From assembly GCF_014199535.1 (NCBI RefSeq), contig NZ_JACHNV010000008.1, positions 107,269-171,268 on the forward strand: a stretch of DNA of 64,000 nucleotides, given 5' to 3'. This stretch comes from Hymenobacter latericoloratus. GTDB taxonomy: Bacteria; Bacteroidota; Bacteroidia; Cytophagales; Hymenobacteraceae. A program made the position numbers and the translations under genes. Shown here piece after piece: positions 53,515-61,013 of this stretch (its first letter is position 1; every line of letters begins with the position of its first letter). Below the pieces are notes generated by a model, which was not told the DNA's origin, did not search any database, and saw nothing but the letters and a program-made list of their open reading frames with translations.

Positions 53515-54144
53515 ATGCAGCACAGAAGCTTCCCCGTCATAGCTACCGTAATCCTATTAGGCAGCGCCTCCGATTGCCTGGCCCAGTCGTCAGCTTCCGC
53601 CGACTCGATCAGGGGGCGGAATATTATTCGGCTTGACATTGGCGGTCCGCTGGGTTACACGGCCGAGTACAACTTCATGAGGCGCTATTTCAAGCCAATT
53701 GTGCCCGTGCTGCTATCCTATGAGCGGGTAGTAAAGCCTCGGGTCAGCATCGGGGGCGAGGCCCTGCTTTGGGGCGGGGGAATATCCGACGTTCGATGGG
53801 GAGCGGGTGCACAAGGCCGTTATTACTTCTGGAACCTGCAGCCAAAGGCCGAGGAGCTTTATATAGCAGGCACGTTGCACTACCGTCGGGTACGCACCGA
53901 CTTAGGCTATCGGAACTGGTGGCAGCATTGGGCCGGGCCGGGCGTGTCTATGGGCTGGCAGGCCTTCAGCCGGAGCGGCTGGGGTTTTGATCTGGCCCTG
54001 GGTGTGAATTTCTGGGTGCCACTATCCGCTGATGCGCCCCCTACCACGCGCATTAAACCAGAAAAAGGCATGTATGAGAAAAACCACATCCTGCCCGATG
54101 GCCGCGTGGGGGTGGCTTACCGTTGGGGAGCCTCACGCCGTTAG
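53515..54144 (+). CDS. Outer-membrane barrel-like secreted protein, paralogue of the previous gene
   Basis: A 209-residue secreted protein. Signal peptide about 1-23 (IATVILLGSASDCLAQ). The blocks IIRLDIGGPLGYTAEYNFMR, VPVLLSYERVVKPRVSIGGE, GAGAQGRYYFW and LHYRRVRTDLGY line up with the gene upstream. It starts 23 bases after that gene, so the pair is probably co-transcribed. Its 3' end overlaps the convergent DUF4159 gene by 12 bases. Confidence 0.8.
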   Translation: MQHRSFPVIATVILLGSASDCLAQSSASADSIRGRNIIRLDIGGPLGYTAEYNFMRRYFKPIVPVLLSYERVVKPRVSIGGEALLWGGGISDVRWGAGAQGRYYFWNLQPKAEELYIAGTLHYRRVRTDLGYRNWWQHWAGPGVSMGWQAFSRSGWGFDLALGVNFWVPLSADAPPTTRIKPEKGMYEKNHILPDGRVGVAYRWGASRR

Positions 54145-54756
54145 GGCGTAGAGGATGATGTTCACTCCGAATTTGGTGTTGTCCTCGGCCAGAAAACGCT
54201 TGTTGCGGAAGTCGTAGTCCCACTCGCAGCCGTAGTCTTTGTTGGAGTAGAGCACGGCCAGGCGCCCGTTAATTTCGATGCCCTTAAGGTAGTCGTGCAC
54301 CAGGTCGTCGCCCCAGCCGTTGAGCTCGAAGCCGGTGTTGGGCGGGCCCTCCGGAAACTTGAAAAACTGCGAGTAGATGGGGTGCGTTTTGGGCAGCTTC
54401 TTCAGGGCGCCGGCCCCAAAGCACACGCGCATCTGCTCCTCGAAAGAGCGCGCAAACAACCCGTCGATGTCGTGGTTGCAGTCGTCCACGAACACGAAGC
54501 CGCCGCCCCGCACGTACTGCTCGAAGTTTTTTTTCTCGGGGGCCGAGAACTGCACCAGCCGGTGCCCCGAGAGGTAGCAGAAGGGGTAGCGAAACAGCTC
54601 CGGCGAATCGAGGGCTACCACTTTTTCCTTGGCATTCACGGGTACTTTGGTGTACTGCACCAGGGAGTGCAGCAGGTTGGCGGGCATGCGCTCATCCACG
54701 GCATCCCAGTCGCCGGAGCGGTATTGCAGACGCACGAAGGTAAAGGGAGCGGGCAT
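54133..54756 (-). CDS. DUF4159 protein
   Basis: A 207-residue protein matching DUF4159: FVRLQYRSGDWDAVDERMPA, NLLHSLVQYTKV, GGGFVFVDDCNHDIDGLFAR, then GWGDDLVHDYLKGIEINGRL, AVLYSNKDYGCEWDYDFRN. DUF4159 often occurs beside MoxR, DUF58 and TldD genes in Bacteroidota and has a glutamine-amidotransferase-like fold. No signal peptide in the chosen form (start 54756); longer forms starting upstream lack homology. Its function is unknown. Confidence 0.9.
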   Translation of the reverse strand: MPAPFTFVRLQYRSGDWDAVDERMPANLLHSLVQYTKVPVNAKEKVVALDSPELFRYPFCYLSGHRLVQFSAPEKKNFEQYVRGGGFVFVDDCNHDIDGLFARSFEEQMRVCFGAGALKKLPKTHPIYSQFFKFPEGPPNTGFELNGWGDDLVHDYLKGIEINGRLAVLYSNKDYGCEWDYDFRNKRFLAEDNTKFGVNIILYALTA

Positions 54757-55015
54757 GCAGGAAGCGAAAGGAAGAAGATGCGCGGCAAAGACACCGGGGC
54801 AGGGGCCGAGGTGGCTTGCAAGAAGCGAGAAAGTTGGGGAAGTTTCGGCGCCCCGGGGGGAAGTTCTGCCGAAAACCAAGCAAGCCGGGCCGGTTCGGCT
54901 GTCAGCGGGCCAGCGGCCGGGTAGGCGCTGAAGTTGAAACTCAGGCATACCTCGCGCCGGAGGTTTTACGTTACTACCCGGCGTCTGCACCTATAACCTT
55001 CTCACTACCTGTGCT

Positions 55016-55597
55016 ATGAAACGAATGTTGCTTCTCTTGCCTGCCCTGCTGCTGACAGCTGCGGCTCACGCGCAACTGGGAATAAAAGCGGGCATCAACG
55101 CCGCCGTGCTCGACGGGGAAAATCTGGGCTCTACTTCCACCAAGTACAAAGCCTACTACCACGCGGGCCTGTTATACGAGGCCAAATTGCTGGGTCCGGT
55201 ATCCATTCAGCCGGAACTGCTGTACTCGCTGCAGGGGAGCTCCATCCGCACGGCCATCGGCAACTACGACGCCAAACTGCACTACCTCAACCTGCCGGTA
55301 CTGGCCAAAGTAACGGTAGGGCCGGTGTTTCTGGAAGCCGGGCCGCAGGTAGGCTTCATGGTTTCGCGCCAGGACGATAACGTGGTGGGCGGCGGCAACA
55401 GCTACCGTTTCAAGCGCACCGATTTTACCGTGGCGGCGGGCGGGGGCCTGAAGCTGGGCAACCTGCTGCTGGGAGCACGCTTCAACGCCGGCCTCAACGA
55501 CATCGACGATACCCGCGACCTTACTGGCCTCAATGACCCGCGCTTCAAAAACCGCGTGATTCAGGGCTATGTGGCCCTGCAGTTCGGCGACGACTAG
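55016..55597 (+). CDS. PorT-like outer-membrane beta-barrel protein
   Basis: A 193-residue protein. Signal peptide about 1-19 (LLLLPALLLTAAAHAQ). The mature part is a typical PorT family barrel: LGIKAGINAAVLDGENLGST, GLLYEAKLLGPVSIQPELLY, LHYLNLPVLAKVTVGPVFLE, AGPQVGFMVSRQ, FTVAAGGGLKLGNLLLGARF, ending GYVALQFGDD. Single gene on the plus strand inside a minus-strand region. Function in the outer membrane is not defined. Confidence 0.88.
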   Translation: MKRMLLLLPALLLTAAAHAQLGIKAGINAAVLDGENLGSTSTKYKAYYHAGLLYEAKLLGPVSIQPELLYSLQGSSIRTAIGNYDAKLHYLNLPVLAKVTVGPVFLEAGPQVGFMVSRQDDNVVGGGNSYRFKRTDFTVAAGGGLKLGNLLLGARFNAGLNDIDDTRDLTGLNDPRFKNRVIQGYVALQFGDD

Positions 55598-55603
55598 TAT
55601 CGG

Positions 55604-56299
55604 TCACTGGCCACTACCCGTTAGGTTGCTCTTGTAGCGGTTGTAGTTCGTCACAATTCTGATGAGGTCCGGGTAGTGGTACCCCTTTTCACTTTTGGCT
55701 ATCATTTTGGCCAGGCCTGGGTAATCGGACAGGTACTGGCTCATCTGCATGTAGAACCTTCCCCGATCGACCTTGATGAGCCTTCCCTCGCGGCGCACAA
55801 AGAAGTGGCTGTTCTTGTACGGAATACTGGAGTAGGCCATAACGCCGGGCAACGGAATGGCTAGCGGGACACTCTGCTGTTCGGCCTGAAGAAATAGCTC
55901 AACCGGACCGTTTACTACCCGTTCGGCCAGAATCTTAACCTTTTTTTCGCCGGCCAGGCGCATGGGCTCAAAGTAGTGACTGCCGGCTATCATGCTCTGC
56001 ACCTCATCTACCCGCACTACCTGCTTTGGTGGTGTGGGTGTAGCATTGGGATGAGTCAGGTAGTAAATAAAGGGGTAGTCCATGCCTGGGTACATCATCG
56101 GCACCGGCATATAGCCTGAAATTGCCCGGCCATCAACCAGCTGCAGCGTGCCCGGAATAAACGATACATATCGGTTCACCCGGTACTCGGCGGTATCCGT
56201 AACGGCGGTAGCCAAGCGTAACTCAGCCACCGGAGTAGCTACCTGCGCGGCTGCTACAAAAGGAGTTAGCAGAATAGCTAGAAGTAGAAGTTGCTTCAT
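55604..56299 (-). CDS. Hypothetical secreted protein
   Basis: A 231-residue secreted protein. Signal peptide about 1-18 (LLLLAILLTPFVAAAQ). The mature part contains RYVSFIPGTLQLVDGRAISG, QVVRVDEVQSMIAGSHYFEP and FFVRREGRLIKVDRGRFYMQ, consistent with a beta-rich domain followed by helices (LAKMIAKSEKGYHYPDLIRI). No family recognised. Converges on the PorT-like gene with only six bases between the stops. Confidence 0.75.
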   Translation of the reverse strand: MKQLLLLAILLTPFVAAAQVATPVAELRLATAVTDTAEYRVNRYVSFIPGTLQLVDGRAISGYMPVPMMYPGMDYPFIYYLTHPNATPTPPKQVVRVDEVQSMIAGSHYFEPMRLAGEKKVKILAERVVNGPVELFLQAEQQSVPLAIPLPGVMAYSSIPYKNSHFFVRREGRLIKVDRGRFYMQMSQYLSDYPGLAKMIAKSEKGYHYPDLIRIVTNYNRYKSNLTGSGQ

Positions 56300-56314
56300 C
56301 TAATAAAACAGAAA

Positions 56315-56345
56315 GTGGCTTCTCCCAGCACTCAGGAGAAGCCAC
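56315..56345 (-). terminator. Terminator of the first tldE
   Basis: GTGGCTTCTCC pairs with its exact complement across a 9-base loop, downstream of the tldE gene at 56370-57695. Confidence 0.8.
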
Positions 56346-56369
56346 AAAATTACAACCTGATCAGCAACG

Positions 56370-57695
56370 CTACACTGCGTCGGAGAGGCTGGTGAAGGTG
56401 AAGTCGCGGATTTTCAGGGGGGGTACCAGGTTGCCGCCCAGCCGCACGGGCCGCCCGATGGCCTCGATGTTGTTGAGCATAATCACGGGGCTCTCGTTGA
56501 AGCGGAAGTTCTTCACCGGATGCTTGATTTTGCCGTTCTCGATGTAGAAGGTTCCGTCGCGGGTGAGGCCGGTGAACAGCAGCGTCTGCGGGTCCACGTC
56601 GCGGATGTACCACAGGCGCGTGACCAGAATACCCTTGGCCGTGCTCTTAATCAGGTCTTGCACGCTCTGGGTGCCGCCTTCCATGATGAAGTTGCCAGAG
56701 AAGGCCGTGGGCTGCTGGCCTGTCTTCTGGGCCCAGTAGCGGGTGTAGTACAGGTTCTTGACCACGCCCTTCTCTACCCAGTTCATGCGCTTTACCGGCA
56801 GTCCTTCGCCATCGAATACGCCACTCGGAGCCTGGGCGTTCAAGGGGTCAGAATAGATGGTAATGCGCGAATCAAAGAGCTTCTCGCCGGTACGGTTGCC
56901 GCCGCCTTTCTTGCTCAGGAAGGAGCGCCCCTCGTCGGCCTCGCGGGCCCCGAAATTGTACACCAGGTTGTTAAGCAACCCTTCGTCGGAAACCAGGGCG
57001 GCGGGCTCCAGAATGACGGTGTACTTGCCGGGCTCCAGGGCTTTGGCGTTGCGTGAGCCGGCGGCTTTGTCGGCCGCAATCTGGGTCAGGGCCTTGGCGT
57101 TGAACTTGCTGGCATCGGTAAAGTCGGCCACGGCGTAGCCCGAGCCGGTTCCGTCCGGGGTGCGCACCGTTACCGAGAAATCGAGGTTGGTGCTTTGCTG
57201 GTAGGCCTCCAGGCCTTTGTTATTGCGCAGGGCCAGGAACGACGCTCCATCTTCGAGGTAGCCCGCGGCGGTCAGTTGCTTGGCGGCGCACAGCGCAATA
57301 CTGTCGCCGGCGGCCTGGGCCCGGAAGTCGGGGGTAATACCGGCGGTGCTGGCGGCGTAGCTAACTGGGGTGAGGTATTGCTGGGGGCCGAGCAAGGGCA
57401 TGTACTCGGGGTCTTCGGGGGCGAGGCGGGCAATTTCCTCGGCCCGCTGCACGCAGCGGCGCAGGGTAGCATCGTCGAACTGGTTGCAGGTGGCTACCCC
57501 CGCCCGCTTGCCAAACCGTGCCTCCACCACCAACGACACATTGTCGCGGGACCCGGCGGTGCTCACGGAGTTGCGGGCGTAGCGGACGTTGCCGCTGGTG
57601 CGGCCCTGCAGGGTAGCCTGGCACTCATCAGCAGTAGTGAAGCTCACCACCTTCTTCAGGATAGCCTGCGACTCGTCTTTGGAAAGAATGGCCAT
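56370..57695 (-). CDS. tldE: TldE/PmbA-family protein, copy 1
   Basis: A 441-residue TldE/PmbA family member, the partner subunit of the TldD/E metalloprotease that completes peptide maturation and degradation. It lacks a HExxxH motif, as expected for TldE. Landmarks are SVSTAGSRDNVSLVVEARFG, TCNQFDDATLRRCVQRAEEI, GKYTVILEPAAL, and the ending IGRPVRLGGNLVPPLKIRDF. No signal peptide is seen. Its ATG lies three bases past the tldD stop, indicating translational coupling. Highly similar to copy 2 (59505-60839), nearly identical in the last ~60 residues. Confidence 0.94.
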   Translation of the reverse strand: MAILSKDESQAILKKVVSFTTADECQATLQGRTSGNVRYARNSVSTAGSRDNVSLVVEARFGKRAGVATCNQFDDATLRRCVQRAEEIARLAPEDPEYMPLLGPQQYLTPVSYAASTAGITPDFRAQAAGDSIALCAAKQLTAAGYLEDGASFLALRNNKGLEAYQQSTNLDFSVTVRTPDGTGSGYAVADFTDASKFNAKALTQIAADKAAGSRNAKALEPGKYTVILEPAALVSDEGLLNNLVYNFGAREADEGRSFLSKKGGGNRTGEKLFDSRITIYSDPLNAQAPSGVFDGEGLPVKRMNWVEKGVVKNLYYTRYWAQKTGQQPTAFSGNFIMEGGTQSVQDLIKSTAKGILVTRLWYIRDVDPQTLLFTGLTRDGTFYIENGKIKHPVKNFRFNESPVIMLNNIEAIGRPVRLGGNLVPPLKIRDFTFTSLSDAV

Positions 57696-57698
57696 ATG

Positions 57699-59348
57699 TT
57701 ATCCGATTTTGCGGGCGGTGTTGATAACGTTCACGCCGTTGAAGCGGGTAGTGCTGGAGCCGTGGCTTACCGCGGAGCTCTGGCTGGGCTGACCCTTGCC
57801 GTCATTGAAAAAGCCCGCAAACCGGTAATCCGACTGGTCGCAAACGGCCGCGCAGCTGTTCCAGAATTCCAGGGTGTTGGTCTGGTAAGCTACGTCTTCG
57901 AGCATGCCGGCAATTTTGCCTTTCTCGATGGCGTAGAACACCTGCCCGCCAAACTGGGAATTGTAGCGCTGCTGGTCGATGGAGAACGAACCGTTGCCGG
58001 CGATGTAAATGCCCTTATCCACGCCCGCAATCATTTGGTCCACGCTCATTTTCTCCTGGCCGGGGCGCAGGCTCACGTTTGGCATGCGCTGGAACTGTAC
58101 GTCCTGCCACGACTGGGAGTAGCAGCAGCCATCCGACTCGTTCTGGCCCACAATGTGCGCCTGGTCCCGAATTTTCTGGTAGTCCACCAGCTTGCCCTGG
58201 TCAATCAGCATCCATTCCTTCGTCTTCACGCCCTCGTCGTCGTAGCCCACCGCGCCCAGGGAGCCGGGCTGCAGCTTATCGGCTACAATGTTTACTTGCT
58301 TCGAGCCGTAGGACTGACCCTTGGCTTTCCACTCCATGGTAGCAAACGAGGTACCGGCGTAGTTGGCCTCGTAGCCCAGCACGCGGTCCAGCTCCAGCGG
58401 GTGTCCTACCGACTCGTGAATGGTCAGGCCCAGGTGGTGGGGGTCCAGCACCAAGTCATACTTGCCGGGGGTTACCGATTTGGCCGTGATTTTCTCTTTG
58501 GCCTGCTTGGCGGCGCGGGCGGCGTCTTCCAGCATGTCGTAGCTATACTTATAACCGACTACATCGGAGCCCTGGGGGCCCGCTACCTTGTCCTCGGCCT
58601 TGGGCGTGAGGTACTCGTAGCCCATGCCCATGGGCGAGCTGAGCGCCTGCCGGCTCCGGAATTTGCCGGAACTGCGGTCCACTACCGTTACCCCAAACGT
58701 GGGGTAGATGCGGTGAATGTCCTGGTCGATGTAGGAGCCATCGGTGGAGGCAAAGTACTTCTGCTCGTTCACCTGAAACAGCACCGAATTCACGAAAGAG
58801 GCGCCGTTTTCCATGGCCTTGGCATTGGTAGCCAGCAACAGATCCACCTTGTCCTTGATGGGCACTTCGAAGGCGTTCTGTTTAATTGGGGCTTTCCACG
58901 ACACTTCGCCGTAGCCTTTTTGGGGCGCCAGCTTCACTTGCTCCTTCTGCACCTTGGAGTTGGCCTTGGCAATCTGCACGGCCAGCTGCGCGGCTTTAGC
59001 CATGCCCGCTTCCGTTACCTGGTTGGTGGCCGCGAAGCCCCAGGTGCCGTTGGCAATAACGCGTACGCCGGCCCCGTAGCTTTCGGAGTTGACGATGTTC
59101 TGCACCTGCTTCTCGCGGGTAAACACGCCTTGGTTAAGATAGCGCCCAATGCGCACGTCGGCATAGGTAGCGCCCGCCGATTTAGCCGCGTTCAGGGCCG
59201 CGTCGGAGAGGCGTTTTTTTACGGCCACATCTACCCCTTCCAGAAAGCGGGCCGGGTCAACGGGGTTGCCACCCAGGCTGGGTAGCGAGGGTAGCCAGAG
59301 CGCCCCGGCCGCCAGGCCAGTTACGCCCACAAAATCACGTCTGTTCAA
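57699..59348 (-). CDS. tldD: TldD-family metalloprotease, Tat-type signal, copy 1
   Basis: A 549-residue TldD, the catalytic subunit of the TldD/E metalloprotease. The N-terminus MNRRDFVGVTGLAAGALWLP is a twin-arginine-like signal, so the protein is probably exported folded to the periplasm. The metal-binding motif HESVGH gives His311, Glu312 and His316. Other blocks are VRIGRYLNQGVFTREKQVQN, YGAGVRVIANGTWGFAATNQ, and NESDGCCYSQSW. Immediately followed by tldE copy 1. Paralogue of copy 2 at 61014-62663. Confidence 0.95.
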   Translation of the reverse strand: MNRRDFVGVTGLAAGALWLPSLPSLGGNPVDPARFLEGVDVAVKKRLSDAALNAAKSAGATYADVRIGRYLNQGVFTREKQVQNIVNSESYGAGVRVIANGTWGFAATNQVTEAGMAKAAQLAVQIAKANSKVQKEQVKLAPQKGYGEVSWKAPIKQNAFEVPIKDKVDLLLATNAKAMENGASFVNSVLFQVNEQKYFASTDGSYIDQDIHRIYPTFGVTVVDRSSGKFRSRQALSSPMGMGYEYLTPKAEDKVAGPQGSDVVGYKYSYDMLEDAARAAKQAKEKITAKSVTPGKYDLVLDPHHLGLTIHESVGHPLELDRVLGYEANYAGTSFATMEWKAKGQSYGSKQVNIVADKLQPGSLGAVGYDDEGVKTKEWMLIDQGKLVDYQKIRDQAHIVGQNESDGCCYSQSWQDVQFQRMPNVSLRPGQEKMSVDQMIAGVDKGIYIAGNGSFSIDQQRYNSQFGGQVFYAIEKGKIAGMLEDVAYQTNTLEFWNSCAAVCDQSDYRFAGFFNDGKGQPSQSSAVSHGSSTTRFNGVNVINTARKIG

Positions 59349-59447
59349 AGGAGTAGAAGTTGGAAGTGAGAAGCTAGTTAAGAAAGCACCCGAGAGCGAA
59401 ACCTAGTAGGTCACCATCAGAGCACTCAGCTGTGTGAAAGAAGAAAG

Positions 59448-59481
59448 CAAAACCCGCCCGGCAAGGGCCAAGCGGGTTTGC
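59448..59481 (-). terminator. Terminator of the second tldE
   Basis: AAACCCGC pairs with GCGGGTTT around a 14-base loop with a T-rich minus-strand tail. It separates the two tldD-tldE pairs into distinct transcripts. Confidence 0.75.
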
Positions 59482-59504
59482 ACGAACACCGCGGCTGCGC
59501 TAGG

Positions 59505-60839
59505 CTACACCGCGTCAGAAAGGCTGGTGAAGGTGAAGTCGCGGATTTTGAGCGGGGGCACCAGGTTGCCGCCCACCCGTACCGGCTTGCCAATGGCCTC
59601 CAGGTTGTTGAGCATGATAATGGGCGACTCGTTGAAGCGGAAGTTCTTGACCGGGTGCTTGATTTTGCCGTTCTCGATGTAGAAGGTTCCGTCGCGGGTC
59701 AGGCCGGTGTAGAGCAGGGTCTGGGGGTCAACGGGGCGGATGTACCACAGGCGCGTAACCAGAATGCCACGCTGGGTGCCTTTGATCAGGTCGGCGGTGC
59801 TTTGGGTGCCGCCTTCCATAATCCAGCCGCCGGGGCGCGGAATATCCGGGATGCCAGCCTTCTGAGCCCAGTAGCGCGAGGTGTAGAGGTTTTTCACCAC
59901 TCCTTTCTCAATCCAGGTAATCTTCTGCTGGGGGCGGCCGTCGCCCGAGAAGGTGAGGTCGGCAATTTCGGGGTGGGTAGGGTCGGAGTAGATGGTTACC
60001 CGCTCGTCGAACAGCTTTTCGCCCTTGCGGTTGCCGCCCCCCTTTTTGCTCAGGAACGAGCGGCCTTCGTCAGCGTTGCGGGCATCGAGGGCGCCCATCA
60101 GCGCCGCCAGCAGCGAGGCATCGGTGTTGGCTACCAGGGCGGCCGGCTCCAGAATAACGGTGTACTTGCCGGGCTCCAGGGCCTGGGCGTTGCGCGAGCC
60201 GGCGGCTTTGTCGGCCGCAATCTGGGTTAGGCGGCGGGCATCGAACTTGCTGGCGTCGTTGTAGTCGGCAGTGGCGTAGCCCGAGCCGGTGCCATCTGGG
60301 GTGCGCACCGTGATGCTGAACTCCAGGCCCGATACCTGCTGGTAGGCTTCGAGGCCCTTGCTGTTGCGCTTAGCCACGAACCCGGCCGAGTCGTTCAGGA
60401 AGGCCGCGGAAGTCAGCTTCTTTTCGTCGCAGAGCTTCATGCTGGCGCCCACCTGGGTGGCGCGGTAGTCGGGCGTAATGTCGGCAGTGCTTTTCGAGAA
60501 GCTGCCCGGCGAGGCCAGGTACTTCTGCGGGCCCAGCAGGGGCATGTACTCGGGGCTTTCCGGCGCGAGGCGGGCAATTTCCTCGGCCCGCTGCACGCAG
60601 TTGCGCAGGGTAGCGTCGTCGAACTGGTTGCAGGTGGCTACCCCCGAGCGTTTGCCAAACCGCGACTCGACCGTGAGGGCCACGTTATCGATGCCGCCGC
60701 TGGTGCTGATGGCGTTGCGGGCCGAGCGCACGTTGCCGCCCGTCTGGCCGTTGAGCGTGGCTTCGCACTCATCGGCTTTGCTGAAGCTCAGCACCTTTTT
60801 CAGGATAGCCTGGGCTTCGGTTTGAGAAAGTATGGCCAT
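59505..60839 (-). CDS. tldE: TldE/PmbA-family protein, copy 2
   Basis: A 444-residue paralogue of 56370-57695: AISTSGGIDNVALTVESRFG, TCNQFDDATLRNCVQRAEEI, GKYTVILEPAAL, ending IGKPVRVGGNLVPPLKIRDF. No signal peptide and no HExxxH motif. Start chosen at 60839 (MAILSQTE), matching copy 1. Unlike copy 1, it is not coupled to its tldD: 174 bases, mostly a palindrome (60863-61008), lie between them. Confidence 0.94.
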   Translation of the reverse strand: MAILSQTEAQAILKKVLSFSKADECEATLNGQTGGNVRSARNAISTSGGIDNVALTVESRFGKRSGVATCNQFDDATLRNCVQRAEEIARLAPESPEYMPLLGPQKYLASPGSFSKSTADITPDYRATQVGASMKLCDEKKLTSAAFLNDSAGFVAKRNSKGLEAYQQVSGLEFSITVRTPDGTGSGYATADYNDASKFDARRLTQIAADKAAGSRNAQALEPGKYTVILEPAALVANTDASLLAALMGALDARNADEGRSFLSKKGGGNRKGEKLFDERVTIYSDPTHPEIADLTFSGDGRPQQKITWIEKGVVKNLYTSRYWAQKAGIPDIPRPGGWIMEGGTQSTADLIKGTQRGILVTRLWYIRPVDPQTLLYTGLTRDGTFYIENGKIKHPVKNFRFNESPIIMLNNLEAIGKPVRVGGNLVPPLKIRDFTFTSLSDAV

Positions 60840-60862
60840 ATGGGTTGATATGCTGATGGTTT

Positions 60863-61008
60863 GCCTCACCCCCTAGCCCCCTCTCCGGGGGAGAGCGAGA
60901 ACTAGTTTTAGAGCTAAATTCTAGATAATAGTGGTAGCTGTACTGCCAGAGCTAAAAACTAGAAACTAGTCCCTCCTCTCCCTCGGAGAGGGGGCTAGGG
61001 GGTGAGGC
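60863..61008. repeat. Palindromic element between tldD copy 2 and tldE copy 2 (element D)
   Basis: The first 24 bases of each end are identical in inverted order (GCCTCACCCCCTAGCCCCCT plus four more), then GGGAGAG and ACTAGTTT blocks continue the arms. Each end also folds on itself (CCCCTCTCC with GGGGGAGAG). The centre holds no coding sequence. It sits exactly where copy 1 of the operon has only three bases. Confidence 0.85.
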
Positions 61009-61013
61009 GGCTG

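Noticed and set aside
57195..59285. Plus-strand frame of 696 codons opposite tldD/tldE copy 1
   Set aside because: A similar frame (580 codons, 61002-62744) occurs opposite copy 2, but only because both copies share codon patterns; the real genes carry TldD motifs.
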